From the NCBI GenBank assembly GCA_963755495.1, contig CAVWJS010000006.1, forward strand, positions 496,001 through 560,000: 64,000 bases of DNA, written 5' to 3'. This DNA is from Bog-473 sp963755495 (GTDB lineage: Bacteria > Actinomycetota > Acidimicrobiia > Acidimicrobiales > RAAP-2). Below are positions 24,968 through 34,144 of this stretch, piece by piece; the first letter of the stretch is position 1, and every line of letters starts with the position of its first letter. The position numbers and the translations under genes were made by a program. The notes under the pieces are model-generated. The model had not been told where the DNA came from. It saw only the letters and a list, made by a program, of their open reading frames with translations, and searched no databases.

Positions 24968-25063
24968 CTCCAAGCTGCTGACCCGCCTATCCGGACGACC
25001 CGAGTTTCGTTGCCAATTCAAGGTTGAGGAAGGAAGCGAAACCCAAACAGACGCCGTGCTGGA

Positions 25064-25579
25064 TTAGAGGATCTTCTTGGCGAGGGCCGCCAACTGCGAC
25101 GTAGTCACGGAAGCGCCTCCAGCCTTGATTTCAAGCTCGATTGTTCCGCTCAATACCCACAAATCCCCACCCGTTTTCAAGGCGAAACCTTCGTTGCCAA
25201 TCTTCAGGTTGACGATGGGCTCGCGCACCACCGTGCGTTGCCCTTCGAAATCTGCCTTTTGAATCGGCCAAAGGAATGCCACCAGGGGGAGCCATTTGGG
25301 CGTCCCGCCCTCCAAGTTGGTGAGGTAGTTGCAAGTATTGTCGTCGTTCGGGCCAGTATTGACGGTGCCATTGACTTGCAACACCTCCACACCGAGCGCC
25401 TTGGCAAGGACCGGAGGGGCTGGACAGATCCTCGGATTGACCTTGCTGACGTGTGCTCGCGCTTCCGAAGCTCCCATGGTGGCGGTCAACGGAATGGCGG
25501 CCAGCCCAACTCCGATAAGAACCGCAAGGGCCAGCATTTTCCGGTGCATTGCGACCGTGCCCCGTCCCAGCGTTGACAT
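25064..25579 (-). CDS. Small exported protein, unknown
   Basis: A 171-aa protein with an N-terminal signal-like helix (ALAVLIGVGLAAIPLTATMG) ending at an Ala-rich site, then a secreted domain with two Cys (ICPAPPVLAKALGVEV and DDNTCNYLTN) that could pair, and a C-terminal TTSQLAALAKKIL helix. The pattern resembles small actinobacterial lipoprotein or DUF3558-type domains, but no lipobox is present. The ATG at 25579 is preferred because the longer frame upstream lacks protein character. Confidence 0.7.
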   Translation of the reverse strand: MSTLGRGTVAMHRKMLALAVLIGVGLAAIPLTATMGASEARAHVSKVNPRICPAPPVLAKALGVEVLQVNGTVNTGPNDDNTCNYLTNLEGGTPKWLPLVAFLWPIQKADFEGQRTVVREPIVNLKIGNEGFALKTGGDLWVLSGTIELEIKAGGASVTTSQLAALAKKIL

Positions 25580-25955
25580 GAGTCCGATCTCCCATCCGGT
25601 CCAAGGACCTCTCCGTCTGAGCGTAAGAACCCACCATCGATCTCGATCCAACGTTTCCCCAACGCCATCCCAACTTCCGCCGGGCAGGTACCCACGGCTA
25701 GCTACCGGTGATCGGCTGGTACTCCAGGCCTCCTTCGTCCACTCAAGAAATACGCCAACGATCTGGCAGAGCCAGTCGCTCAACCGACGAGCGATCGACA
25801 ACGCTTCGTCGCGGCGGAGCAGTGCCAGAAAGCAACTGATCGCTGCGCTGTCACTTTTACCTGTGGGTAGGCTTCATTCAGTTTGCAACTATGACTGGAT
25901 TCTCCGATTCTCTTGAGGGTCCGCCCTTCGCCAAGGCGAGAGGAACAAGGACGAT

Positions 25956-26405
25956 GTGCTTCGGCTACAAAGAGACCTCCTGATGCGTGAGGACGTTCGA
26001 CGCGCGTTGGCGATCGGCCCATCCTCAAGCATGGAGGATCGCACGATCGACATCACCACGAATGGCCGACGTTCAGGGGAACCACGACGGATCGAAATTG
26101 TCTTCTATCGGGTGGAGGAGTCGATCTATTTGAGTGGGATTCCAGCTCCTCGTACCCGGGATTGGCTGGCGAATCTCGGCGCGGAGCCACGCTTCACCTT
26201 CCATCTCAAGAATGGCGTCGTAGCCGATCTGCCTGCAGTCGCTGTCGTCATCACCGATGAGGCAGAACGTCGCAGGTTGCTCGCCCCACTTGTTGACCAA
26301 TTCAATCAGCGCCGTGGCGACGACAGCGAGTGGCCACGAGCCGAGCTCGACGAGTGGGTGCAGGGCAGTCCGCTCGCAAGAGTCGACTTCGTCGAGGTTG
26401 ATTGA
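25956..26405 (+). CDS. Nitroreductase/deazaflavin (F420)-dependent-type protein
   Basis: About 149 aa in the split beta-barrel family (DUF385/DDN-like) that binds F420 or related flavins. The pattern DITTNGRRSGEPRRIEIVFY matches the family's TTGRKSG-R segment, followed by YLSGIPAPRTRDWLANL. The GTG at 25956 has AAGGA just upstream; the ATG at 25983 is possible. The physiological substrate is unknown. Confidence 0.8.
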   Translation: MLRLQRDLLMREDVRRALAIGPSSSMEDRTIDITTNGRRSGEPRRIEIVFYRVEESIYLSGIPAPRTRDWLANLGAEPRFTFHLKNGVVADLPAVAVVITDEAERRRLLAPLVDQFNQRRGDDSEWPRAELDEWVQGSPLARVDFVEVD

Positions 26406-26515
26406 CCCGGCGCAGGGCGTCACTGGCACCCCTCGGCGCATGACGACCGCGACCTCGTCAGCCGGCTCCAACACCCGTGTAACCTGCCCCCACTCACCAT
26501 TCAAGGAGGCGCGTC

Positions 26516-26806
26516 ATGGCGGTCGTCGTCCAGCAGAAATTCACCGGTGCCACTCTCGATCAATACGATCAGGCCGCTGGCAAAATGGGAATCATTGCCG
26601 AGGGCCCGCATATCGCCCCCGGCCTGTTATTCCATTATGTGGTCGCGACCGATGAGGGGGTCGAGATCACCGATATTTGGACGACTCGCGAGGGGTTCGA
26701 GAAGTTCGCCCAGGAAAAGATCGTCCCGGTCACTCAGGAAGTAGGCATTTCGCCCCCGACGAGCGTCGAATTCAACGAGGTCCACAACTACAACACTGCG
26801 GGGTAG
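26516..26806 (+). CDS. Small alpha/beta-barrel-like protein, unknown
   Basis: A 96-aa soluble protein: strand QQKFTGATLDQYDQAA, strand GLLFHYVVATDEGVEITDIW, helix REGFEKFAQEKIVPVTQEVG and strand SVEFNEVHNY. This order suits a dimeric ferredoxin-like (ABM-type) barrel. A strong AAGGAGG lies at 26503-26509 before the ATG. It follows the flavoprotein-like gene by 110 bases. The role is unknown. Confidence 0.78.
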   Translation: MAVVVQQKFTGATLDQYDQAAGKMGIIAEGPHIAPGLLFHYVVATDEGVEITDIWTTREGFEKFAQEKIVPVTQEVGISPPTSVEFNEVHNYNTAG

Positions 26807-26847
26807 AGGTCAGCCTGGCCACGTGTCTTGCGTGTACCGCCCGCCGC

Positions 26848-27834
26848 TCAATCCGGTCTTTCATCGGTCAACTCGTCGACCAGCCCCCAGCGCAACGCCG
26901 TGGTGGCGTCGATCGGCTTGCCGCCCAGGGCCAGCAGGGCCATGCGGTGCCGCCCCACCCGCCGCGTGATGCTGGCCGTGCCGCCGGCTCCGGGAATGAG
27001 GCCCAGGCCGATTTCGGGGAGAGCCGCCGTGAAGCTGCGGTGAGCCACGACGCGGGAGGCGAAGGCGGGCAACTCGACTCCCGAGCCGGCACACGGGCCA
27101 TGGACGTGGACCACCAGGCGGGTCCCGAGGCCCGCCATTGACCGCCCGATGCTGGTCGCCAGCCGCACCACGTGAGCCGCGGCCGGATCGGGGAAGGTGC
27201 CGAATTCGTCGAGGTCGCCCCCGCTGCAAAAACTCGGCCCTTCCCCACGGAGTGAGACCTCGCGTAACGACGGATCCGCGTCGGCCAGTGCCAGACCCTC
27301 GAGGAGCCCGTCGCGGAGGGACCGGCTCAGCGCATTGCGCACGTGGGGGCGGTTGAGGACGAGCTCGAGGCGATCGCCCTGGCGCAGCACCTTGACCGCG
27401 GGGCCGACCTCTGGCCGGGCTTCTTTGACGGGTCGCTTGGTTCGCCACTTCTTGAACTCGGCCCCGCCTTGCAGCACCGAGTAGGCCGCAGACTCGGCCA
27501 CCAGGGCCCGGCCCAGGGACGGGGCTCCTTCGCGCAGGCACAGCACGAGCGTGGTGGCGGCGATGGGGTTCCGCTCCACTGCGGCGGCGATGTCGTCGAC
27601 CGATGCCACGCCCTTTTCGGGTGCCACGTCGGCCCAGGCCGGAGCGGCGCCGGCCGCGCGGTCGACGGCCACCACCACGCAGGGAAGAGAGGAGAGGCCT
27701 TCGAGCATCGCGGCCGCGCCAGTGCCAGCGGACCCATCATCAAGAGAGTCGCCGGCCCCGCTGGCATCGGGGCTGGCGAGCACAAGTAACCCGTCAGGGT
27801 CGGTCAGCAGCTCCGCCGCGAAAGGCGAACGCAC
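26848..27834 (-). CDS. Enoyl-CoA hydratase/isomerase-family protein
   Basis: A 328-aa protein whose C-terminal two-thirds is a crotonase fold: LVLNRPHVRNALSRSLRDGL, oxyanion-hole GPSFCSGGDLDEFG, GPCAGSGVELPAFASRVVA and the ALPEIGLGLIPGAGG segment with the catalytic-type Glu. The first 130 residues are a diverged extension, perhaps a decayed second crotonase half. It is divergent from the CoA-transferase gene across a 142-base gap. It may act in breakdown of an acyl-CoA; the substrate is unknown. Confidence 0.88.
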   Translation of the reverse strand: MRSPFAAELLTDPDGLLVLASPDASGAGDSLDDGSAGTGAAAMLEGLSSLPCVVVAVDRAAGAAPAWADVAPEKGVASVDDIAAAVERNPIAATTLVLCLREGAPSLGRALVAESAAYSVLQGGAEFKKWRTKRPVKEARPEVGPAVKVLRQGDRLELVLNRPHVRNALSRSLRDGLLEGLALADADPSLREVSLRGEGPSFCSGGDLDEFGTFPDPAAAHVVRLATSIGRSMAGLGTRLVVHVHGPCAGSGVELPAFASRVVAHRSFTAALPEIGLGLIPGAGGTASITRRVGRHRMALLALGGKPIDATTALRWGLVDELTDERPD

Positions 27835-27976
27835 CAGGGCGGCCAGCTCGCCGTCGGATGTGTGGAGAACGCGGATGTCACGACGCTACAGGACAAGCCA
27901 TGCGCCTCCCATTGCCTCCGTGCCCGGCCCCGGGTGGCAGGCATGAATGGGAGATCATGAGTGGGAGGATTGCGCC

Positions 27977-29188
27977 GTGAATCGACGAGCCCAGGCCTGG
28001 GCGAGCAGCGGCGCCTGCGTCCTGACCGGACGACCCGAGGGCCCGCCTCTGGGCGCGCCGGCCGCGCTGATCGACCTGGTCGAGCGGGCGGCGGCTGTGG
28101 TGCAACGCCACAGCGAGAGCGATCAGGTCGTGGACGGGCTGGCTCTCCTGGGCGAGCGGGCCGCCCTCAGCGATCTCTCTCGCCGCGGTGCCATCAGCTG
28201 CGGTGGGGTGACGCGCCTCGTGCCCACCCGCAGTGGTTGGCTGGCGGTGTCCCTACCCCGGCCCAGCGATGTGGAGGCGCTCCCCGCCTGGCTGGGACGC
28301 CACGTTTCGCCGGACGATCCGTGGCCCATCGTCTACGAGGTCGCTGCAGGAGTGACGGCGGCCGCACTCGACGAGCAGGCCGCGTTGTTGGGTCTGCCCA
28401 TTGCCGCAGTGGGCTCCGTGGCGCCGAATGCGCAGGACTCCTTCGACCTTCCGGTGGGCGCCGAGTGGGTGGACGGGGACCACGGCGGGTCACGTTCTCT
28501 CGGGGAAGCGACCGTGGTCGATCTGTCCGCATTATGGGCGGGGCCGCTCTGCGGCCAGCTGCTGGCCGGGGCCGGGGCCAATGTCATCAAGGTCGAATCG
28601 ACGTCACGTCCCGACGCCGCCCGGCAAGGTCCTGGCCCATTCTTCGATCTCCTCAACGGGGCAAAGCAGTCAGTGGCGCTGGACCTGGCCACGGCGGCCG
28701 GCCAACGCGACCTGGGGCGGCTGATCGCCGGGGCCGACATCGTCATCGAGAGCAGCCGGCCGCGGGCCCTGGCCCAGATGGGCATCGACAGCCGCCGCAT
28801 GCTGCGTCAGGCAGGCGGGCCCCGGATATGGGCTTCGATCACCAGCCACGGGCGCGGTCCGGTCACCGGCCAGCGGGTGGGATTTGGCGATGTGGCCGCC
28901 GCGGCCGGCGGCCTGGTCGCATCCGACGACGACGGTCCATGCTTTGTGGCCGATGCCGTGGCCGATCCTGTCACCGGCCTGGTCACTGCCGCCGCCGTGC
29001 TGGAGGCGCTGGAGGTCGGGGGGCGGTGGCTCATTGACGCCGCCATGGCACCGATGGCCGCGTCCGTGACCGGACCCTTGCTGGAGGTGACCGGCTTGCG
29101 CGTGGAGCTTCCCCGAGCCCGACGGGCGCACGGGCGCGCCCCCGCATTGGGGGAGGACACCGCAGCAGTGATGGCCGGACTGGCCTGA
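27977..29188 (+). CDS. CoA-transferase family III (CaiB/BaiF-like) protein
   Basis: From GTG 27977 the product is about 403 aa. The core VVDLSALWAGPLCGQLLAGA and GANVIKVES is the family III signature region, followed by FFDLLNGAKQSVALDLATAA and ADIVIESSRPRAL. The N-terminal 170 residues are diverged and may be a degenerate half of the intertwined dimer fold. The stop overlaps the next start (TGATG). With the crotonase opposite and the hydrolase downstream it suggests a pathway on CoA thioesters. Confidence 0.85.
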   Translation: MNRRAQAWASSGACVLTGRPEGPPLGAPAALIDLVERAAAVVQRHSESDQVVDGLALLGERAALSDLSRRGAISCGGVTRLVPTRSGWLAVSLPRPSDVEALPAWLGRHVSPDDPWPIVYEVAAGVTAAALDEQAALLGLPIAAVGSVAPNAQDSFDLPVGAEWVDGDHGGSRSLGEATVVDLSALWAGPLCGQLLAGAGANVIKVESTSRPDAARQGPGPFFDLLNGAKQSVALDLATAAGQRDLGRLIAGADIVIESSRPRALAQMGIDSRRMLRQAGGPRIWASITSHGRGPVTGQRVGFGDVAAAAGGLVASDDDGPCFVADAVADPVTGLVTAAAVLEALEVGGRWLIDAAMAPMAASVTGPLLEVTGLRVELPRARRAHGRAPALGEDTAAVMAGLA

Positions 29189-30597
29189 TGAACTCGCTCG
29201 TGCTGCGTCAAGCCCAAGTCGACGGGGAGCGGGTGGACGTGCGGATTGAGGGCAACCGTATTGTGGCGCTTAGCCCTCCAGGTACCGCCCTGCCCGAGGG
29301 TGCAGTCGAGATCGACTGCGCCGGGGGTGCGCTCCTCCCCGGCCTCCATGATCACCACGTTCACCTGTTGGCCATGGCGGCGGCCATGGGATCGCTCGAC
29401 GTATCTCGCCAGCTCGACGAGCGACTGCGGGAGGCGCATGCCCATACCCCCGCCGGCCACGCTATCCGGGCCGTGCACTACGACGAGGTGGTGGAGGGGG
29501 CGTTGGACCGCGGGCGCCTCGACGCCCTCGCACCCGGTCGTGCCGTCCGGGTCCAGCACCGCTCGGGCGCCCTCTGGGTCCTCAGCAGTGCGGCGTTGGA
29601 TCAGGTCGGGCTGGGTGAACAGGGCGGGGAGGACACGGGACCCCCCGGCATTGAACGCGACACGGCGGGCCGACCGACCGGGCGGCTATTCCGCCTCGAC
29701 TCGTGGTTGCACGAGCGACTTCCCGTGGCTGAGCCGAACGACCACCTTGCCGCCATCGGGCGCCGGCTGGCCTCCTTCGGGGTCACTGGGGTGACCGATT
29801 GCACGCCGACGGCAACGGTCGACTACCTGGACCTGCTGGGCCAGGCCGTGCGCACGGGCGCGCTGCCCTTGACCGTCGCCACCACGGGCGGTCCCGAGCT
29901 CGCCGAGGTGCACCCACCGGCGCCGCTGCGCAGGGGGCCGGTGAAGGTCGTGATTCCTGACCACGAGCTCCCGTCCTTCAAGGACCTGGTGACGTCGTTC
30001 CAGCGCGCCCATCGCTCCGGCCGGCCGGTCGCCGTGCACTGTGTGACCCGGGCTGCCTTGCTCCTGGCCCTCGCCGTGTGGGAGGAGGTCGGAAGTGCGG
30101 CCGGTGACCGTATTGAGCATGCCTCGGTGACGCCGTCCGAGGTCATCGGGGCCATGGCGCAGCTCTCCCTCACAGTCGTGACGCAGCCTGCGTTCATCGC
30201 GGCCAGGGGAGACGTGTACCTGAGCGAGGTCGAGCCGGCCGATCGTCCGGACCTCTACCGCTGTGCTTCCCTCCAGGCGGCCGGAGTTCCTGTCGGGGGG
30301 AGTACCGACGCGCCGTTCGGGCCCGATGATCCCTGGCTCGCCCTACGCGCCGCGACCGAGCGAAGTGCCCCGAGTGGGGCCTCCGTAGGAGCGGACGAGG
30401 GGTTGGCGCCCGCGGCCGCATTGGCGCTCTTCCTAGGCCCGCTGGATCTACCGGGCGGCCCCATCCGACGGGTGAGGCCGGGAGCACCGGCCGATCTCTG
30501 CCTGCTCGACGTGCCACTCGACGTGGCGCTGCGTGAGCCCTCGAGTCGCCATGTGGCCCTGACCATCGCCGGGGGGATCCGTACGTTCACGGCCTGA
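29188..30597 (+). CDS. Amidohydrolase-family metal hydrolase
   Basis: A 469-aa TIM-barrel hydrolase. It has the N-terminal beta sandwich ending in GALLPGLHDHHVHLL (metal-binding HxH), PVAVHCVTRAA (His), DRIEHASVTPSEV (His) and GGSTDAPFGPDDPWLAL (Asp), and ends PADLCLLDVPLDVAL, as in YtcJ-like members. It probably cleaves a C-N or C-O bond of a small molecule. It is translationally coupled to the CoA-transferase gene. Confidence 0.88.
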   Translation: MNSLVLRQAQVDGERVDVRIEGNRIVALSPPGTALPEGAVEIDCAGGALLPGLHDHHVHLLAMAAAMGSLDVSRQLDERLREAHAHTPAGHAIRAVHYDEVVEGALDRGRLDALAPGRAVRVQHRSGALWVLSSAALDQVGLGEQGGEDTGPPGIERDTAGRPTGRLFRLDSWLHERLPVAEPNDHLAAIGRRLASFGVTGVTDCTPTATVDYLDLLGQAVRTGALPLTVATTGGPELAEVHPPAPLRRGPVKVVIPDHELPSFKDLVTSFQRAHRSGRPVAVHCVTRAALLLALAVWEEVGSAAGDRIEHASVTPSEVIGAMAQLSLTVVTQPAFIAARGDVYLSEVEPADRPDLYRCASLQAAGVPVGGSTDAPFGPDDPWLALRAATERSAPSGASVGADEGLAPAAALALFLGPLDLPGGPIRRVRPGAPADLCLLDVPLDVALREPSSRHVALTIAGGIRTFTA

Positions 30598-30634
30598 ATC
30601 CCGAGCGAGGCTGGAGCCTCCTGACATGCTCTAC

Positions 30635-30656
30635 TGTGACACCGAATAAGGTCACA
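30635..30656. promoter_or_regulatory. Inverted repeat upstream of the encapsulin operon
   Basis: TGTGAC (30635-30640) and GTCACA (30651-30656) form a symmetric site with a 10-base spacer, 70 bases before the encapsulated ferritin ATG. It could be an operator. It does not look like an IdeR/Fur iron box. Confidence 0.4.
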
Positions 30657-30725
30657 CGAGCTAGTGAGCTCTGACGAGCCGCCGAGCGGCCAGGGACGAG
30701 TCGAGACCGAAAGGTGACGCAGCAG

Positions 30726-31112
30726 ATGGCAAGCGAGGGACTGCACGAGGCGTCGGATCTCCTCGACGAGGCGACGGTGGATCATCACCGAGCCATGACG
30801 TCGTTGACCGAGGAGCTCGAGGCGATCGACTGGTACGACCAGCGCGTCAAGGCCACGTCCGACGAGAGCTTGGCCGCTGTCTTGGCCCATAACCGCGACG
30901 ACGAGAAGGAACACGCGGCCATGACTCTCGAATGGTTACGCCGGCGCGATCCCGCTCTGGACACGCAGCTACGCAAGTTCTTGTTCACCGCCGAACCGAT
31001 CACCGAGGTCGGGACGACCGATGACAGGTCCGGAGCGGACGGCGATGAGACACCGACTCCGGGCGGGCTGGGGTCATTGGGAATCGGAAGCCTCAAGGGA
31101 GTGGAGCAATGA
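30726..31112 (+). CDS. Encapsulated ferritin-like protein (EncFtn)
   Basis: A 128-aa protein of the encapsulin-associated ferritin family, whose half-ferritin helices assemble into a decamer with ferroxidase sites. TSLTEELEAIDWYDQRVKA and AHNRDDEKEHAAMTLEWLRR carry the Glu and E-x-x-H metal ligands. The C-terminus GLGSLGIGSLKG is an encapsulin-targeting peptide. The ATG at 30726 has AAAGG 11 bases upstream; a GTG at 30714 is too close to that site. The end overlaps the shell gene by 4 bases. Confidence 0.93.
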   Translation: MASEGLHEASDLLDEATVDHHRAMTSLTEELEAIDWYDQRVKATSDESLAAVLAHNRDDEKEHAAMTLEWLRRRDPALDTQLRKFLFTAEPITEVGTTDDRSGADGDETPTPGGLGSLGIGSLKGVEQ

Positions 31113-31915
31113 ATCACCTACATCGTGACCTGGCGCCTATTTCGGACACCGGCTGGAGCGCCATCGACGAGGAAGCCAAAGGCCGACTCACGACGTATCT
31201 TGCGGCGCGCAAGCTCGTCGACTTTGCGGGGCCGCACGGTTGGCAGCACTCGGCCACCAACCTCGGCCGCATTGCGACGGTCTCGGGACCCTCCGAGGGT
31301 GTCTCTGCGGCCCAGCGACGGGTGCTGCCCCTGGTGGAGTTGCGAGCCGAATTCAGCGTCTCGCGCATTGAGCTCGACGACGCCGATCGCGGTGCCACCG
31401 ATATCGATCTGCCCGAGTTGGACGAGGCCGTGGCGCAGATCGCCGTCGGCGAGAACGTGGCTGTCTTCCACGGGTATCAGGCCGGCGGGATCGAAGGCAT
31501 CACCGAAAGCACCTCTCATGCGCCGATCGTGCACGAAGAGGACATGGCGCAGTATCCCAACGCCGTGGCCCGGGCGGTGGACGCCCTCCGTCAGTCCGGC
31601 ATGGATGGTCCCTACGGCTTGGCCATCTGCCCCAAGAGCTACACCCGGATCGTCGAGACCACCGAGCACGGTGGGCATCTGCTCTTCGATCACCTCCACC
31701 GGATTCTGGGCGGCCCGCTGGTGTGGGCTCCCGGGGTAGAGGGCGGAGTGGTGTTGAGCCTGCGCGGCGGAGATTTTGCGTTCGACTCGGGGCAGGACCT
31801 CTCCATCGGCTACCTCAGCCACGATGCCGATGTCGTCCGGCTCTACATCGAAGAAAGCTTCAGCTTCCGCGTCCTCGAGCCCGATGCTGCGGTGGCGCTC
31901 GTGGCAAAGACTTGA
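31109..31915 (+). CDS. Encapsulin shell protein (family 1, linocin M18-like)
   Basis: A 268-aa HK97-fold shell protein. Family features are RDLAPISDTGWSAIDEEAK at the N-terminus, ARKLVDFAGPHGW, FHGYQAGGIEGI, GPYGLAICPKSYTRI and the C-terminal SFSFRVLEPDAAVALV. Shell subunits form an icosahedral compartment; with the EncFtn cargo encoded just upstream it should be an iron-storing nanocompartment. It is coupled to the cargo gene through an ATGA overlap. No peroxidase cargo is seen. The convergent Rpf-like gene starts 4 bases beyond the stop. Confidence 0.96.
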   Translation: MNHLHRDLAPISDTGWSAIDEEAKGRLTTYLAARKLVDFAGPHGWQHSATNLGRIATVSGPSEGVSAAQRRVLPLVELRAEFSVSRIELDDADRGATDIDLPELDEAVAQIAVGENVAVFHGYQAGGIEGITESTSHAPIVHEEDMAQYPNAVARAVDALRQSGMDGPYGLAICPKSYTRIVETTEHGGHLLFDHLHRILGGPLVWAPGVEGGVVLSLRGGDFAFDSGQDLSIGYLSHDADVVRLYIEESFSFRVLEPDAAVALVAKT

Positions 31916-31919
31916 ACCA

Positions 31920-33011
31920 CTAGCTGCTGCAGCGATCTCCGAGCCAGGGGCGCTCGCCGTCGAGCGCGAACAGGGCAACGGCGAGGGTATCCTGGTCGGC
32001 CTTGCTCGCTTTGTTGGGCGGAACGGCTACCAGATCCGGGCGGCCTGCGGCTTGGGCGGCGAAGTTCCACGTCGGTTGGCTGAATTGAAACGCGCCCCGA
32101 TAGAGGCCATTGGGCGAGACAGCTTGGTAGTTGCCGCCGGATTCGGCCTGTACCACACAGGCAAGGAACGGGTTCAGGGCGGGGTCGGTCGTATTCGTCG
32201 ACGGTGCGGGGGCGCCCCCCGACGACGCGCCACCCGACGACGCGCCACCCGAGGACGCGGTCGACGCACCGCTGCGCTGCACCGCGGTGCGTTGTGCCGT
32301 CGCCACCGCGGTGATTGCCGCACGCGCCAACGCCGCACTCTGCTGGGCCACGGCCACGGCCAGTTGTCCCGTGACCTTGGCCTGCGACGCTTGGAGTGCA
32401 TCCACCGAGGCGTTCGCCCCTGACAGGTACGAGGCCTGCTGCACTTCCTCGACGCGATCGCTGGCGAGTTGACGGGTCAGCGTGCTCTGCTGGCTTTGCT
32501 GGGTGCGCTGAGCCGAATGCAGTTGATCCACCGCTTTGTTGAGATCGCCGAGGCTGATGGTGGCGTACTCATTGGCCGATTGCACCGTGGTGACGTTCTC
32601 CCCGAAGAGCGCGGCACCAGAGCCCGAGGAGACGGAACCGTCCAAGATGTAACTCTCCACCGCCAAGTGGCGCACCAGGTGCAGTCGTTTGGCGATTTGT
32701 ACCCTGTCGGTCTTGATCTGCGTGCGGAGCGTGGTGATGGCCCGTTGGTCATTGGCCAAACGGGCCGAGGCGACCGAGTACTGCTGCTGGTACGCGCCCG
32801 CTTGAAGTTGTTCCTGCACGAGCTCCTCGGAGATCGTCCTGGCCTGCGCCTGCAGTGTCCCGACCTGATCGGCCCCGGCTGGGCCGCTCAAGACAACACT
32901 GCCGAGTGAAGTTGTGGCAAAGAGTGCCACGAGGAGGGCCGAGGCCAGCGCTCCGCCGCCGAGAGTTCCCGCGCCAGATTCGACTGGTGTTTCCGACCTG
33001 ACACGGCGCAC
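31920..33011 (-). CDS. Secreted coiled-coil protein with resuscitation-factor-type transglycosylase domain
   Basis: A 363-aa protein: signal/anchor helix near residues 22-45, a long coiled coil of Gln/Ala-rich heptads (about 50-220, PcsB/NlpC-partner style), a Ser-Gly-Ala linker with repeated SSGGA, and a C-terminal Rpf-like domain with FLACVVQAESGGNYQAV (catalytic Glu in AESGGNY), GLYRGAFQFSQPTW and ASKADQDTLAVALF. It should cleave peptidoglycan glycan strands outside the cell, in growth or resuscitation. It is a single gene, convergent with the encapsulin operon. Confidence 0.9.
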   Translation of the reverse strand: MRRVRSETPVESGAGTLGGGALASALLVALFATTSLGSVVLSGPAGADQVGTLQAQARTISEELVQEQLQAGAYQQQYSVASARLANDQRAITTLRTQIKTDRVQIAKRLHLVRHLAVESYILDGSVSSGSGAALFGENVTTVQSANEYATISLGDLNKAVDQLHSAQRTQQSQQSTLTRQLASDRVEEVQQASYLSGANASVDALQASQAKVTGQLAVAVAQQSAALARAAITAVATAQRTAVQRSGASTASSGGASSGGASSGGAPAPSTNTTDPALNPFLACVVQAESGGNYQAVSPNGLYRGAFQFSQPTWNFAAQAAGRPDLVAVPPNKASKADQDTLAVALFALDGERPWLGDRCSS

Positions 33012-33127
33012 GACCTCGAGAATTTAGCCGCTTTCTTCCATCTCGCCTCACAAAAGGGCTGGCCAGGCACGGTTCAGGCCGATGCCGAGGCAGATTTGGC
33101 ACCCTCGGGCGCGCCTGGCGCAAGGTC

Positions 33128-34090
33128 TCAGGAAGGTGAGAGGGGCGGCGGCGTGTTGCTTGCGAGTTGCTCGGCGCGCGCACGTTGGGAAAGCAGCTGA
33201 TGGAACTGATCGTCTTCGCCCTTCATCCCGCTCACGAGAGGGGAATGGGCAAGGGAGAACGCACCGAGGAACATGATGAGTAGGGAGATGGCTTCGAGCG
33301 GCCCCCAGGCGCCGCCGGTGCGCAGGTCGTCGCCGAAGAGGCCGACGCCGATCAGGATGCTGGCTATGGGATCGACCATGACGAGCGTGGACTGCGAGGC
33401 CACGATCGGCCCGGCGTGGAAGGCGTTCTGCGTCAGGAACACGGCCAAGATGCCGAAGAAGATCAGGGCGTAGGTCTGGCCGTGCCGATAGAGCGAGACC
33501 CAGTCCTTGGCCGCGTAGTTCGAGACCACCTTGGTGCAGGCGGCCGTGAAGGCGTAGCTGATGGCGGCGGCCGTGCCGAACATGGCGGCGCGCCACCACC
33601 GGGCCCCGCGCCGGGCCAGGACGACCGCCACCACGATGCCGGCGCCACAAGCCAGTCCGGTAATCAGCCAACTCCAAAAGGAGGCGGAAAGATTCCCGTC
33701 CTTGGGGTCGGCGCAGTAGAGGAAGCCGGCAAGACCTCCGACGGCTGCGATCGAGCCGAGCCATTCGCGCGGACCTACGGTGAACCCCAACCATATGGAC
33801 AGCACCGCGACGAGGAAGACCAACTCGAGGGTCAAGATGGGTTGCACTTCGGAGAGCCGACCGAAGTGCAGTGCCACCGCTTGGAGGATGAACGAGACGA
33901 TCATTAAGGCGAATCCGAGGAGCCAGACACCACGGCGCACGGCGTAGGTCATCAAGCTGAGTTTCAGCGTCTTCTCGGCGGGCGCGTCCTCTACCCCCAT
34001 GCGTTGGAACACGCTGGTGAGCGCGTTGGCCAACGATGCGCCAAGCGCCAAGATAAAGACCATCGAGATCCGCTTTCGTCCGAGATACAT
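33128..34090 (-). CDS. DMT-superfamily (EamA-like) transporter
   Basis: A 320-aa protein with about nine or ten hydrophobic helices in two similar halves, as in drug/metabolite transporters: ALGASLANALTSVFQRMGVE at the start, LQAVALHFGRLSEVQPILTL in the first half and VVASQSTLVMVDPIASILIG in the second. The tail is hydrophilic. The start codon lies inside the palindrome at 34081-34109 and the MarR gene is divergent, so this is probably its repressed target. The substrate is unknown. Confidence 0.87.
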   Translation of the reverse strand: MYLGRKRISMVFILALGASLANALTSVFQRMGVEDAPAEKTLKLSLMTYAVRRGVWLLGFALMIVSFILQAVALHFGRLSEVQPILTLELVFLVAVLSIWLGFTVGPREWLGSIAAVGGLAGFLYCADPKDGNLSASFWSWLITGLACGAGIVVAVVLARRGARWWRAAMFGTAAAISYAFTAACTKVVSNYAAKDWVSLYRHGQTYALIFFGILAVFLTQNAFHAGPIVASQSTLVMVDPIASILIGVGLFGDDLRTGGAWGPLEAISLLIMFLGAFSLAHSPLVSGMKGEDDQFHQLLSQRARAEQLASNTPPPLSPS

Positions 34091-34109
34091 GTATCATGCA
34101 TGTATCTCG
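34081..34109. promoter_or_regulatory. Palindromic operator between DMT and MarR genes
   Basis: CGAGATACATG (34081-34091) and CATGTATCTCG (34099-34109) are exact inverted repeats with a 7-base spacer. The left arm covers the transporter start codon. ATGCATGT recurs at 34145 and 34157. This is the form expected of a MarR-family dimer site controlling both genes. Confidence 0.75.
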
Positions 34110-34144
34110 CGATAGTGTACTGGGAGACGGGGAGGTGAAGGCCG

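Noticed and set aside
30635..30656. Iron box (IdeR/Fur type) before the encapsulin operon
   Set aside because: The inverted repeat TGTGAC-N10-GTCACA does not fit the consensus of either regulator.
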